Positions 13,533-27,600 of a stretch of 64,000 bases of DNA are shown in pieces. Within the stretch, counting starts at the first letter, position 1. Every line of letters begins with the position of its first letter. The notes below the pieces were generated by a model. The model did no database searches, was not told the DNA's origin, and was given only the letters and a program-made list of their open reading frames with translations. A program made the position numbers and the translations under genes. This DNA comes from Dicaeum eximium. Lineage: Eukaryota > Chordata > Aves > Passeriformes > Dicaeidae. The stretch is taken from the NCBI GenBank assembly GCA_013396995.1, contig VWZP01005528.1, positions 372,001-436,000 of the forward strand, in the 5' to 3' direction.

Positions 13533-15047
13533 TGCAGCTCTCAAACACTTAAGAAAAGATGTGCTCAGTATAAGAAGGAATCCAACACTTGGGAATGTCT
13601 GCAGATTCAGTTCTTTATCCAGACATTTCTTAGAAGATAGTCATAATCCCAGCATCTCTGAATAACAGAAAAACACTTAACAGATTAAAAAAAACTTACC
13701 TGCAGAAATTTCATTTCCTCCTACTTTCCTATTTCAGTGGCAGGTATTTTCTAAATACTTCACACAGCTTTTAGCATTGTTTAGTTCTCAGCACGTTAAC
13801 CTCATGTGCCTTTTTGATAGGTTTGTTACTAGGAGGGCCTTCCATATGCACTGGAATCTTCCCCCTGCTGACATGCTTTTGATAAAACCACTGTGCTGCC
13901 ATTTCACAGAAAGATGTTTAGAAACCACAACTCTAAAAAACAGTAAGAGAGGTTAGCAGGGCAGGGGAGGGAGACAGCAGAGACCCTAAGAAGCATTTTC
14001 TTTCATGCATTTGGTCTAAGGTATACCATCAACAGGATGCCAGTTGACCGACTAAGGTTTTTAATTGTTTTTAATTCACTGGCTGCATTGAGGAACATTT
14101 TAGGTTGCATCCTGTGCTATTTATTTACAAAACATCTCAAAGAGACATAAGACAAAGCCCAGTGAAGATCCAACTGAATTTCAGTAAGAGCATGACAGAG
14201 TGGATACTGGGCTTTTAACAACTCCCTCAAACCCATTTCAGAACAGCAATATAAGGGTGAAATAACTGAGTTCTGTCCCTGCCTTCATTGGCACTAACAT
14301 GGCACACACTTGGTTATGCAGCAAGCCACTTCCAGATTAAACACAGCAGGCATTTTTGGCTGAGTTAGCATACAATCAGGCCAATGATCAGGTACAAGGC
14401 AGGCAGCAGCAGCAATGAAGCAGGCAGCCAGGGTGAAGCATCAGCCAGGGAAATACAGGCTGCCACAGAGAGGGATAGGCCTATTCGTTCCTGTCATCTA
14501 TTTCCATGTCCTCATTGCAGAAAATCCAGTAATACTGCAGTCACAGTTCAAGTCAGGTCAGCTCACTCATTCAACTGCCTTGGCTGGCAAGGAGTTTGGC
14601 TTGAGCAGGTAGTGGCAGCATGTGAACCCCTCTCCCCTTCCACACAGCACATGAAATTATATCCTGCAAGGCTATGAAAACAAATGAACTCACTGCATGT
14701 GTTAAATAAAATACCACCTCCATATGGCACTTCTAACTGGATTTCCTTCAGAAACAGAATCCTTCTCTCTACCCCTCCCTCAAGCACAGCTTCAGATCTT
14801 GAAATCTTAATAATCAATTCCTACTTTAAATCAAATATAATTCCAGCATTCTTGATACAGGAACTATTTTATTTTGGTCATGACCTTAATCACAAAGCAT
14901 ACTTCATAAATATTAGAAAGAAAAAAAGGCTTACCATTTTCTATCACAATAAAGAAGTCAACATAAACAATCCAACTCAATAATAAGAGACATGATAATG
15001 CCTCCTCCAACACTGGCAGTCCTCTATTAAAAAAGAAAAGAGATTAC

Positions 15048-15215
15048 CTGGGAGATATGGTTGATGGAGGACTCCATCCTCCGTAGCTGGGACGCTTGGA
15101 TGTCCAGCAGTTGTAAGACATTGTTGGCCAGTGCATTGATCTGATAAGCAACACTGGCTAGAGACTGAGTTGTGTAGGCTTTGGTCTCTTCTAATGCTTT
15201 CCTTTTATCTGGAGC
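15048..15215 (-). CDS. ABI1: ABI1 exon 2 (Abl interactor 1, residues 40-95)
   Basis: This internal coding exon is 168 nt, exactly 56 codons, with phase 0 at both ends. On the minus strand it is preceded by a pyrimidine-rich acceptor (TTGCTTTACAG) and followed by the donor GTAATC. It encodes APDKRKALEETKAYTTQ at the start and ends RRMESSINHISQ. This matches ABI1 rather than its paralogue ABI2, which from memory reads SADKQRALEETK and has LINTLANN where this has QINALANN. The segment belongs to the conserved N-terminal helical, t-SNARE-like coiled-coil region. There ABI1 packs with WAVE, NAP1/NCKAP1 and BRK1 in the WAVE regulatory complex that drives Arp2/3 actin branching. The SH3 domain and proline-rich region lie on later exons outside the window. 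Confidence 0.97.
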
Positions 15216-18200
15216 CTGTAAAGCAAAACAAGAAGACATCTGCTTTAGGCCAGGAAGAGGATGGTGAAAAAGGACAGGAACAAAAAATACCACCTGTATT
15301 TGGAAGAATCTGTAATCAAGAAGGTCTGACTGAGCAGCCAACATACTTGATCTGCATGAGGTTTTAAAAAATCTCAATCATACTGAGGAGATGAAGTATT
15401 TGAAAAACATTTAACGATAATAAATCTAGATGCCAAGAAACAATTCATTCAGTAGGAAAAACAACACTACCATGATTTGTTTAAGTCAATTTTCTAAAGC
15501 CTGATCAATCCCCCATTTCTCAAAAAGCCTCCCAATACCCATGACCACTGAAATGCTCCTTTTGCCATTTCTTATGAGGTCATACTGCCTGGGCTAATTA
15601 AGACAGAAAAATATTTTCCCAGAGTTGGGTGTCCCCTATTCCACATGCCATCTTCAAAGCCCACCCTCCAGCCATGCTGGCTACTACTCCCACAGAGTAG
15701 GAGAAGGGCAAGTAGAGCATCAGGATGGCAAGCACAGAGGCCTCCTACCTACAGGAGTACTTGTGAAATTATCTCTCCTCACACAAAAGCTTAGTAACCT
15801 TTCCTTGACAGCTGGGCAAGTTCATCATTGACTGAGAAGACACACATATTTTGAGGTATCAGAAGGGCATAGATGCTTTCCCCTGAAGGGTAAAAATATA
15901 GGGGAAGGGTAACCTTCCCACTGAAACCACACCTTACTAAGGTAAAGTCCTCAATCTGTCCTGAGGCACGGCTCCCTAGTCAGAGGGCAGGTTACTGTCC
16001 AAGATCAGGACCTGTTTACATGACTTGAGTTGTACAGCCCAAATAAGTCTCTGCTCTCTGACAGGAGGGGAGATACCAACACCACCTCTACCATGAAAAC
16101 ACACAGACAGACCCCTTTAGAAGTACTCCCTCTATCACACCTCAGGAGCTGGCAGAGGAAGCCATGGATCTCATCTGTGACCCAACTTGCAAACTGCAGC
16201 TACCCAGCATTTCCTTTTCTTCCACTCACAACAGAGATGCACCACATAAGGAAGAGTTTGCAGTACACAATGACTCAGTGCTAGTTTCTTCCCAGTTTTA
16301 TGTATTTGTGGAACAAACAGTAGACCTCAGCAACCAATAGTAAAAGTCCATAATAACAGCCCCTTCTAATTAGACTTCTATTTTCATTGTTGATTTCTTT
16401 GAATAATGCTCTACACACATTGCATGCAAGAGTTACAATGTTAAGCATAAAGCAAGGAAACAAAGACATTCCATTAGCATTCAACTGAGCCCTATGTTTC
16501 CCAGTTTCCAAACATTCATTCATTTTTAAATCCTGCCTCTTATTTTTAAGAAGAAAACCAGAAGGCAAGCTGCTCATATACATTATAAAAGTTGCATCTT
16601 GACCTAAATACTGCAGCATGTTACGCTACGCTACATTTTGCTTATATATTTCTTAAACAGTGGTGAGCTCGCCCCAGTCCTGGAATTTTGTTCATATTAA
16701 TGACTAACATTCCTAGCAATGTTTGACACTTATTAGTGACACCTGACACTTGGTTAATGCCATCCTTCAAATGGAATTCATATACAGATGCCTTCTAAAA
16801 TGTGAAGCAGCAAGTATGGTTCGATGTAATCTGCTGCCAAAAGGCAGAACAGCTATTGTATGTACTAAGGACACAATATGTAAAACTCCATTTTTTAGTA
16901 TTTCCAAATGCAAACAGAGCTACCTTTCATCTCAAAAAAGTATTGCATTTCTAGCTGTCAGGAAAAATTAGGAGAAGTCACTTGGCTTTTTCAGAAAACA
17001 AACTGCAAAACAACTACTAAAGGTTCAAGAAAGAAATTTCTGAAAGCTGGCTTTCCAAAAAGACATTTTAAACTTCAAATCACCACTAGCAGTGATTTTA
17101 AAAACATTCTCCTACTGAACTACAGCCTAAAGAAAACAACTGATAATTCATACTTGAACCTCTGCCACTGTGGAAAATGGTAAAAATGCAGGTAGCAGTT
17201 CAGTGGTGTCTGAAATAAAAGGTTTACTGAACCAGACAAAACCAATAAAGCAGCAGTCAACATTAGTGTAACTTCATATAAACTCAAATGGAGATCTGCA
17301 GCCTTTACTCAAGCAGTTTTCTTATTAAAAAGTTTCAATTAAATGCTATTAGGCTAAACAGTAAGAGGTGACAAAGTCACAGCACCCCATTACTGAGTGT
17401 TGTCAAATGAGAAAACTTCAATGTATAACAAGTTTCTTTTCATCTGTAATGATTCGTTGATTGAATGTCTTGCTCTCATTTGCCTAAGCACCAAACATTT
17501 TAGTTATTTGCTCAAATTACTACTTTGGCAGCAGGATTAAATGAACATAGTTAAGATGTGGAACGCATTTCATGTCCTGTAAGAGCTAGATTAGGAATAT
17601 TTTCAAGCCTTGCAGATAATTCAGGCAATTTCAGTTTGCAGATTAACAGTTTAGATTAGAACTAACTTGACATACAATCTTTTGCATTACTTTAATGTGA
17701 ACTGCTGGCATCCACAAGATAAAAGCTAAAAGCTTCACAGACAGGAGGGTAGAGGGAGAAGCCAAGAACTGTGTGACAGAAACAGAAGGGAGCAGAGAGT
17801 TACAATGTTCTTCAACTATTTTTGAAAACAATTATTTTCACATCTCTTTTTAAGCAAAAACTGAAAGCAGGCTAGAAGACAGCACACGTGTTTGCATTCA
17901 ATGTAATACATAAGCACTAGTCAACTACTCAATTTTGAGACAACACAATACAAAGACTGTCACCTGACTTCTTTCCTAATGGTTCAGAATTACTTTGCAA
18001 TCTATTATTAAAAGCTTCAAAGAAATTGTTTTTTCTCCAGTTGTCCTTGATATAATCAAAAATTTGATCCCCTTTAATAGCAAAGTGGGTATTTTTTACA
18101 GGGCATCATAGCTTTTGAAGTTTCCCTCCAGTAAGCTGCCACCTGTTCCCTAGTTCACCTTTAACAGCCATGTGACTATGACAAAACCGCTGTTTGAAAT

Positions 18201-21200
18201 TGCTTTCACATAACTAGATTTAACACTAAAAATTAAAAAAGAAAACCTCTCATATAATTTAATGGGGACATAAAGAGACAGTTAAAACTGCATGGCACTC
18301 CACACTGCCTATCATCTATTTTTGTCAAATGCAACTTATATTATAAAGCTTCCTTGAAAATTTTACATACATACTATTGTGAAGTCAAAACTGGTTCTGC
18401 ACCCGAGCAATTGACACAACAAAAGCAGAGTAGAAGCTTAATTACTGAGTCTTCAGTTCAGTGACTGTCAAGGTCAAATGATGAGGACCTGTCCATCACT
18501 CTACAGCTGATCTTTACAAGTCACATCTTCCCCTCTCCAAATTGCCACCCACACAGGCACATCCCCACAACGTTTTGTGTGCATTGTTCAAGCCATCTGC
18601 CCTTCCATCCCTCTCTCAGATAATTCCCACCATGTGCCAGTTCATACAGCACACAACTGCATGTACAGGCTCCCTCCACAAATCTCATCAGCTCATACTG
18701 CAAATCATCTTCAGAAGTCAAACTTTCCACTGCAAACACACCAGTTCACACCCTCATAACCTGCTATCCAACCTCTCTTCTCCCTCTTTCAACTTCAGAT
18801 CCATTCACTGTGTTTGAAACTCCCTGTAAGATAAATTCCACATCAGAACAACTGGTTCCATTTGACAAAGGTCAGAAAGTAGCTTATCAGATCACATCAA
18901 AGCTGGCTGGCCTAGCAAAAACAAATCAAAATGCCTCCTTAGTATGTGACATGGGTTGCTCCACATTTTTCATCTTCAAGCTGTTAGAATATGTGCAAAT
19001 TCAAGCACAGAAAAACTCATCCAGGATAAACTACTAACAGAGAACTGCCCTAAAGCAGCCCAATAATCAGTAAGTTAAACAGAGCTCTTAATTATTGAGT
19101 GCTCAATAGCTGTTCAGGTGCTTGGAGCTCTGTTGCTGGCCTTGATCACTCTCAGCAATCAAGCTACAGGAACAGCTTTACACTCAGTTCTATTTGCCTT
19201 TGCTGTCACTGCTTATGCACCTTTAAAATGCAACACTCCAGTAGACTTGCGTTTGCTTCACAAGCAAACAAGAAAATTGTTCAGTTTTACATTTTTGTCT
19301 TCTTGAAAAAGAATTCCACCTATCATTAGCTGATTAAAGATAAAACTAAGATTACTACAATTACAGGAATTCAGCAATCTCTATTGTGCATCAAAGAATG
19401 CAACTATGCAAAGTCATCTATACATCCATTAGTATTCTCTTTTGCTCATCTCACCATGTATCTATCTTTGGTACTTACAGAATTCTCTCGCACAGCACAA
19501 GCACTCCAGGTTTCCAAGTCCTGTTTTCTTCACTAAGGTCCTGCCATTTTAGCTCAGAGATTCATATCAAACCACCCAGTCAAAATTTTTATCTTATGGG
19601 CTTCTGTTAACTACAACCTACAGCACCTAATTTTTCAAGAAATACTTTACAGAATGGTGAAGATATACATTCTGGAAGTGGCTTGAAGACTCCTACCCAT
19701 CAGTACTTTAACCTGCCTGAGAAGTACCTGGGGATACTTCAAAGTGGAAGAAATGGATCTCTGAAAAGTGGTTTCCCCACTCAGAAAACAGGAGCAAACC
19801 TCCCTAAATCAAGGGCTTGTAACATTATGAGGAACTTCAGATATGAGTCCGAAGTTGCTGCTTCACTGATCTGATAAGGTTTTTAACAAATCAAAGCTGG
19901 TCTTGAGGGTTTACTTGTTACTTCTGACTGCTAATTGCAAAAAGCTTGGACATCTCTAAACTATTCACAATATATGTTCTTAGACCAAGTACTTCACATC
20001 CAACCAGTAGTAATGTGTTTTTAAAAGGCTTAAATATGCCATATATACTGGATTAGACTTTTGGCTCAGGAATTAAATGTAATTTATGTTGAATATCATG
20101 TCCCTATATCACTGTAAATAACTGAGGAGCTACATACTGAAATAAGTAGGCACCCCACAGATACAGGTTCTCCCTTATCTGTTTTTCATAGAGCTTGTCA
20201 GACTGCTTTGTAAACACACTGCACCCTGGTAGACTTTTTGGCTGTTACTGATGGTTATTACATCAGAGTATCGGTTACAAATTAAAGAAGAGAGATACAC
20301 TGGCAAGTCACAGCAGCAAGTGCCAAAAGTTTCTATATTCTGAAGAACTTTCAGGATCCAACTACCTACCTGGAAGCCATCCAAGTAGATCTCCACAGAC
20401 TGTGGTTATTACTAGCAGGTACTCAGCAGGGAGCATTCAGGGTTTTTATCACCACAGATACAGCCTTAAGGGATACATGAGATTCCAAAGAGGCATGGGA
20501 AACTAAGGTTTCAAAATTTACAAAAGGGGTTGCTTACATTACATATGCCATGCAGGTAAAAATAAGAGTATCAATCATGTGTCAATTGTCTCCTGCAACA
20601 GGTTTACAGTACTTGTGCCATACAGCAATTCCACTGAAGAAATTCTCTCTGCAATGCATTGGGCTAGGCAATACTTCAAGAGGATGGATGATGTGTTGAG
20701 TGCATCCCAATATCTGGCCTGGAATTTACCTGCCTACAAGTTGGACTGTTCTTCACTGATCAGCACCCCAATTCCCTCACTGGAAAGTGAAGTAAACCAT
20801 CAAAAGAGTTAGCTCAGAACTTCAAACTCAACCCTTGTCCAACATACTAGGACAAGAGACACCCTCCCACAGCACCACAGACAAGGCTGTAGAGAGTCAC
20901 CAGTACACTTCATCTACTGTCTTGCTTCAACTTAAGCAGTTAATCCATGTTCTTGTTACTGGAACCACTTGCTCTGCCATTCATATCATTATTATCATCA
21001 GTAAAAACAGTGAGAAATCTAAAAAGCAAGCATTTATGTGGGGACAAAGAACAGGAAGGGACTTAGCCCAAGTACAGCCTGATAAAATGACAGGACCAAC
21101 CCAGCCTCCATATGAAGGGGAACTAAAGCCCAAAAGCCACACACATTCCAGACCACTGCCAAATCTCAACTAAAGTTCTGCATCACAAAAATCAATACTA

Positions 21201-22473
21201 AAGTTCATGCAATACAAAAATGTTCAAGGGTTTTAGTGATTTTTATCATAACTTGTAATTTTGTTGTAGTTTTCTACCATTCCTGAATTTGTGTGTGTGC
21301 AAGTAAAAGGTCAAGATTTTGATTACCCCATAGTTTTCAAGCTATTAATAGCAACATATTGCAGTCACTAAACATGTCCACCTCCTGTCCAAGGCCTCTC
21401 TGGGGGCTGGGAGTCAATCCTTCACTGACAGTGAAAACAAGAAATAGAACAGACTATTCAGCACACTGCTCTCTTCACACAGTGAGAAGCAGTGTCAAAT
21501 AGAAATATCAAAGCTCTCGATTACTTAAGTAACCAATTGTTCCAGGAGTATGGAGGAATCTGAAAACCTCGTAAGGCACAGAAGGATGCCTAACCATTAA
21601 GAGCAAGACATCCAAGACACCTCTCACTATGGAAACCCCAAAACTAAAACCAGCATGACTAAAATTCTTTCAAGTTCATTCAGTAAACAGTAATTCTTCC
21701 CATCTACACTAAGGCAGCAATCCTCAACAAACACAGCAAAGCTAGCATCTGCCATTCAACTCAAGGGAATTTCCTTCCAGCATCTAAGACAAAAAAACCC
21801 ACTGGTATGAAATAATACCATGTCTGTTGAGTTTCTCCAGATAAGATGCAGTAATTCAGCTATACAAAACGCAGAGAAACTGGAAGAACTTGAAATCTCT
21901 TCTCCCCAGGTAAAGACCTTGCACAATAAAGTTGGCATTCATTCAAGGCACCAGAAGATGAGATGATCATCACCACCACTACACCGCAGTCCACAAACAA
22001 GATTTCAGTCTGTTTCTTTTTAGAAACATTATCTTGACAAAAATCATTGACTAGTCAGCTTCTTTATCTCAAGGGTCAAGACACACACCAAATTACTGTT
22101 TAACAAAAACACAGAGCAGTGTAACCAGCACTGCTTGTAATTTGCAAACTCTGTTTCAGACAAGCCCTTCCCCCAAATCCTGTATGCACGAGACAATCAG
22201 CTAGAAGCAAATCCTTCATTTCCATCAATAATATTCCCCTGACCAGTCCTGAATAGCCTTGATAGCAAATTAGCATTTCTATGGGCTGAGACCAAATTTA
22301 GTCAATCTCACTGTGTCCTTGCTGATTTTCTTTTACTTGAAAAGAAAGTTGTTTTTCATTCTGTTGACTAACTGTAAATAGAGTCTCAATTTTTTAATCA
22401 TCCTTTTGAGGAAGGTAGAGTGGAAAAAAGCTTCTTTATTAAAGAAGTTAATTCCAATGGAAAAATTAAGGGG

Positions 22474-22509
22474 CATACATATATTACATATATATACACA
22501 CATACACAT
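22474..22509. repeat. AT/CA-rich simple repeat
   Basis: Alternating ATACAT and ATATATACACACAT units form an imperfect dinucleotide repeat in ABI1 intron 1. Confidence 0.7.
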
Positions 22510-23264
22510 TTAAACAATAAATATATTTAAAAAACAACAACTGAGGAATTACATTTTAATCCAGGCTGCAAACATTATAGCAAGAAACAAATCTCTCCAC
22601 CAGGAATGTGATTTATAAAGCAATGCAGACTCTGACAGATGGAGCCTGGGAAGGTACATGCCAGCTGCTCTGTTAGTAGCATTTTCTGCCCAATGCAACA
22701 AACAAGGTTCGTGCTGGCTCTGGACTAAGCCAATCCCCTTTTAAAAACCAAAATATATATTATTTATATACAATATATAAAAATACTGTTGAAAATGTAA
22801 TATTTAGTTCTTCTGCCAAACCAAATCAAAGAGATGTCTTAGTAACTATGTTGGCACAATACGTTGTTACTGTCAGTTGTCACAGTCTGTCTATACAACC
22901 ATAATGGCATGCCACACTGAACTCAAGTGACGGAAGCAGACATGCCCATGTGTCATTTTCACACAACCCTTGTACAGTCAGTTAGTAAGGCTTCAAGGCT
23001 GCACACACAGCAAGGGTAAGAAATTTGGTCCAAGTCTTATATTCTGTGTTTTACAAGATTTACACAATCTAAGCTTCATTACAGAAACCACACATTTTGT
23101 TCCTGTGAAGCACTGCCCAATAGTAGCACATAGAGTTGCTTCAAAACTATACCTTGAACTTTCTTGCAGTGTCTGATTTGCCTTACAACATCAAACACAA
23201 TTTTCTTCAGAGCTGACATAAAGCAGGCTCTGACATCAGAGATATCAGCCAGAGCTCCAGAGTG

Positions 23265-23421
23265 TTTGATTCATCATCCCTAGATGTATTTAAATGACAT
23301 GTAGATGTGGCACCTAGGATGCGGTTTACCAGTGGACTTGGCAATGCTGGGTTAATGACTGGACTTGATGGCCTTAAAGACCTTCTCCAATCTAAATAAT
23401 TCTATGATTCTGTGATTCTAA
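23265..23421 (+). mobile_element. CR1 LINE 3' end
   Basis: Typical CR1 3' untranslated sequence is present: GGACTTGGCAATGCTGGG, GACTTGATGGCCTTAAAGA and the terminal TTCTATGATTCTGTGATTCT repeat that characterises CR1 3' ends. It is 5'-truncated, as is normal for CR1, and oriented opposite to ABI1. The 5' boundary is approximate. Confidence 0.88.
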
Positions 23422-24486
23422 TGCCACTCTTGGTCTGTCAGACAGAAGAAGAAATCCTTGGCACTTCCATAGAAGTCTTCTCCCTTCAACAGTAAGGAAG
23501 CTACCCAAGGCTTTGGACTGTATGATTATTTTGGCACACCAGACAGCAGATAACAACAAATTAGAGAACTTACAGTGCATAGAGAAACAAGTAGAATGTC
23601 TCTCAAATATTTATCTTTTGTAATAGGGCTTGAAATTAAAATGGCTTTCTGTTTACTTTCTTAAGTGACAGCACCCACCCCCAAGTATTAGCTCATCTAG
23701 CAAGACATGCTCCTTGTAAGCCAGACTTATTTTTCACTCTTTTTTTTGGTGAGAATAATTAGGAAAAACTTTAGTATTTATTAGTTACTTCAATACCCTC
23801 TTTCTGATATAGTGGCAGGAGCATAGAACCAAATTCAAGTTTGTCCAAATGGAGAGAAAAATCAGAACTTGACAGACTTTCTTGTCATGCAAGACTTTGA
23901 ATCCAGACAGCTCAGAGTAACCTGCTTTGGGGCAAAGCTTCTCAGTACACTCTGTGTGAAAAAGTTTCATTATGTTCATAACAATGTTTCCACCAATGGA
24001 TTTTGTTTACCTCTTCAGTTTACTCTCAAGGACTGGTGACTGCTGACATGAAGCCTTTTATTTCTGTTTTGACATCAAACTGAGGGTCTAAACCCAGAAT
24101 ACCGCAAATCTTTATCTGAAGACAAGCAACATGCTAAAATTTGATTACTTCATAGGTAAGCTTCAAAGACTAACTTTTTTTTTCCCCCCCAGCTTCTCAC
24201 TCTCTAGTCCTCCCTACCTTCTATGCAGACCTGGAATCATACCAGATAGCATCAAGCAAGCAAGGTTAAAACAACGAGATTTAGCATAAAGGATTAAATT
24301 ACAGTCTCGTCTCAGCATGTCCTGGTATCACAGATTATTATCAAAGACATTCCAGTATTCAAAGGGTAGCTATGAAAAAGATGGAATCTCCCCTTTTACA
24401 AGTTACTCCTGGGGAGATTCCAATTAGACACAATAGGAAAAGTTCTCACAATGAGAACAACCAGTCAGTCACCAGAACAATCTTGT

Positions 24487-24640
24487 CAGGGAAGTGGTGG
24501 AATTCCCAACACTGGACATCTTTAATACTCAACTGGACAGGGTGCTGAGCCATCTTTCTACATAATGCTTTCTTTTGCCCATGAAAAGTTGGACCAGATG
24601 ATTATTACAGTCCCCTTCCAACCTGGTATTCTATTTTATG
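24487..24640 (+). mobile_element. Old CR1 LINE 3' end
   Basis: Diverged CR1 tail recognisable by GGAAGTGGTGGAATTCCCA, GACAGGGTGCTGAGCCA, GTTGGACCAGATGATTATTA and CCCCTTCCAACCTGGTATTC. It is 5'-truncated and older-looking than the copy at 23265. Boundaries are approximate. Confidence 0.8.
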
Positions 24641-27600
24641 TCAACAGTGCTCTGAAGCCATACAACAGGGTAACTTTAACATCTGTGTGCAAAACAAACA
24701 CACTGAACATCAGCATCCGCTAAAGGATTGGTCCAAAACCAAGGAGGCTCAAAGCTACACTCCTCACTGCAACAGGTTCCTCCCCACAGAGATGTCAGAG
24801 ATGTGCAAGACAACAAAGCAGTGAAGGAAGTGGGAAAAGAGAACACAAAGTCATCAGCAGGCCTGTCCAGCTCCAGGGAGAATCTCGAGGCAACAAAATG
24901 TAGAGCCAAGAGTTACACTGGCCTTCAGACAATCAGCAAATTTCTGGATTGCACGTGTTCCTAATTCAGGAACAGTTCTCATGTTTAAGAGAGTCACTTT
25001 AGACACACAGCTGCTGCCCAGATTTTACAGTTCAGGCAGTTCCCAAACATCACAGTATTTTTAAAACAAAGAAAACAATGGCCATTATAGGATCAAATTC
25101 TCTACTCACGCTTTGTATCACTACACTGCTGACTATTTAGTGTCTTGGAGATGAATATACTCAGTCCATCAGAAAATCATCACATATCTCAGTGTACTTA
25201 GCAGTGTACCTAGACCAGAAACTAGTGGATTCCCACAATTTTGTAGTAGCTTATTTCCCAGCACAAGGCATTCTCTCACGTAGCACACAGGCTATACAGA
25301 TATCTCATGGTAATAAAGTAATGGACTACAATACAAGGAGTGATTGTTTTTATAAGAACTTGCATGTAATTGGAAAAAAAAAAATCAACTTAGTTTGTTT
25401 CTATCCAATCACATAAACAGCAAATACTGCTCAGACTTTGATGTATTCCTGGACCTGACCGTATGATTTTTATTTGATAGTGCCTGTAAGCACACTACAT
25501 CCAGCTTCTGTTTGCATAATTATTTTTATTATGTTAAAATTTTATCCTATGGTTAGCAACAACATTCCAAAACCTTACAAGCAGAAGCTCACTTACATAC
25601 TGGGTTATTTCAATTGCAACAAGTAGAAATTTATCTCCTCTAAAAACCACACACAACAGAGCAAAACAGATAGCTCAGGAGAATGGAGAAGGAGAGGGAG
25701 CAGGATTGGCAAGTCAATAATGTTTCTTTCCCAAACAGAAGAATAGATAACCAGAACTAAATAAACATGGTAATCTTCACATCCAGCAACAGGTAAAACC
25801 TAACTTACAGAAACCAACAGAAGAAAGCAAGCAAATTCTTTAATAGGAAATACAGCACCAAGTTCAGGAGGGAGGGAATTGCTTTGTTTGGCTTTTCTAA
25901 ACAAAGTTCTTGGTGAGACAATTGCTGTGCTGTTAGCTAGTACAGCAGCAGTCCAGGTGAGTAGCATTCCCTAGAAATACAGCTGCAATGCCTCCTGCAG
26001 ACACAATTAGAGGGAAGTTTTGTAATCAGTGTTGAAGTTGCACTGGTGTTTTTAAGATGCACCTTCACATGGTTTTGAAGACTGCTTCCCCTTCATGTAA
26101 ATGTGGAGGGCAGATTTAGGCACATGCAGGAGGTGCAAAGAGTCATACAGATGACAACAGAGCTGCACTTCCATGCAACCAGATGCATAAGAACAGTCAT
26201 ATCCGCATCACTCTGTCTCCCCTCTCCAGGAGTAAAACAAAACCCGAACTATCCTATTTCAGCACGTGTCATAAGGCCATCAGGACAGCTTGGTATCTCA
26301 TCTGTAATGAGCTTGAGTGGCCTTATTACAGCCACAGGGGAGCTGTGCTCAGAGGAAGTCCCCTCCCAACAGAACACATCACTGCAGATGTGTACCCACC
26401 CATACCCACATTGCCACTACCTCTGCGTCTGCACACCCTGGAGGAAGCTGGGCTAAGACACAGGGGAGGCCACAGGAGGACACGTAGAGCAGTGGAGCAG
26501 CATGTGGGATGGTGGATCTGTCATTTCCAACTGCTTCAAAGCTTGGGATAGCCTCTCTACACTGCAAGAGGCAGAAGTAGTAGTCCAAGAAAATTTTATG
26601 CCCTTTAAGTCTGCTGGTAAGGCTGACTACCAGAGATAAGAGTCTCACTGTGATGTGAGCACCTGCAAGTAAGCCCAGGACTGGAACAATTACATTCCAT
26701 AAGCTCTGCTCAAAACTCTAATTTAAAACAGGAAGAAGTGGCTGTGTCAGTAAAGAAAAAAAAAAAAAGCAGCTATATTTTAAGAACATGCTCTTGATTT
26801 TACAGAAGGATACACAGTATTTACATGTAAATTAAATCCTGCATTAATAGTGGAACAAAGAAAAAACTGTTTATACAAAACCAGCCTAAACACTGAAGAT
26901 ATGTCCAAAGCAGAACTGGAGACTGGTCTTTTTACCACCTCCCCTCCCCACCAGCTCTTGGGTTAGGGAACCGCTTTTCAGCTTCCTGCCTTGTTGTTTT
27001 TCAAAGGAAACTGGAAAGTACAAAAAACCAAACAGACCGACAACAGCATGTTTTCTGTTCAACAATTACACAAATTAATTTTGCTATTCACAAAAAGAGA
27101 ATTTTCTTATCATCATGGATGGTCACATTTTTGCACCCATTATACTTTAATGATAATGCATTTTTTCTTAACTTTCACAATAGTTGTTTGCATTTAGTCA
27201 TTTTCTGAGGAAGCAAGAAGCTTAAATGAGTGCCTTTGCTCATTATTTATGTTCTCTATTTGCATAACTCCTGCACAACTGCTCCATTAAACACCTCTTC
27301 CCCTCCAAGGCCAATTTTAAAAAGCCTCCTGCTTTATGAGACTGACAAGTATGACTCACAGTATTCCCCACATTCATTCCCCCAGGCCTCGTGGGATGTT
27401 ATGCAGCCAGTAAAAGTACCTGTTCCAGTTCATACTCCCCCACACCCACTGCTGCTGCAGTAAGCCCTTACAGCAATCTGGGAAAAAAGTAAAGCTATTT
27501 CTCTGCTGTAGGCAGGAAACAAATAGTAACAGTATTTACTTTTCATATTGTCCTTCTCAGCAACCACACTTAGCAAGAGAGAGTGGCTGAACACAGTGAA

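Larger units (their letters stand above)
1..15047 (-). other. ABI1: ABI1 intron 2 (partial; continues beyond the left edge)
   Basis: This stretch follows the splice donor of ABI1 exon 2 on the minus strand, and no later ABI1 exon is visible in it. The next exon expected from the family begins with a TVDIHKEKVARR-like sequence, and I find no such frame on the minus strand. The DNA is AT-rich and non-coding. It contains a solo LTR (2649-3309), CR1 fragments (about 9185-9835 and 11245-12125) and small tandem repeats at 5394-5427 and 8221-8252. Outside these I see only unique intronic sequence with short chance open frames. Confidence rests on the exon 2 identification. Confidence 0.85.
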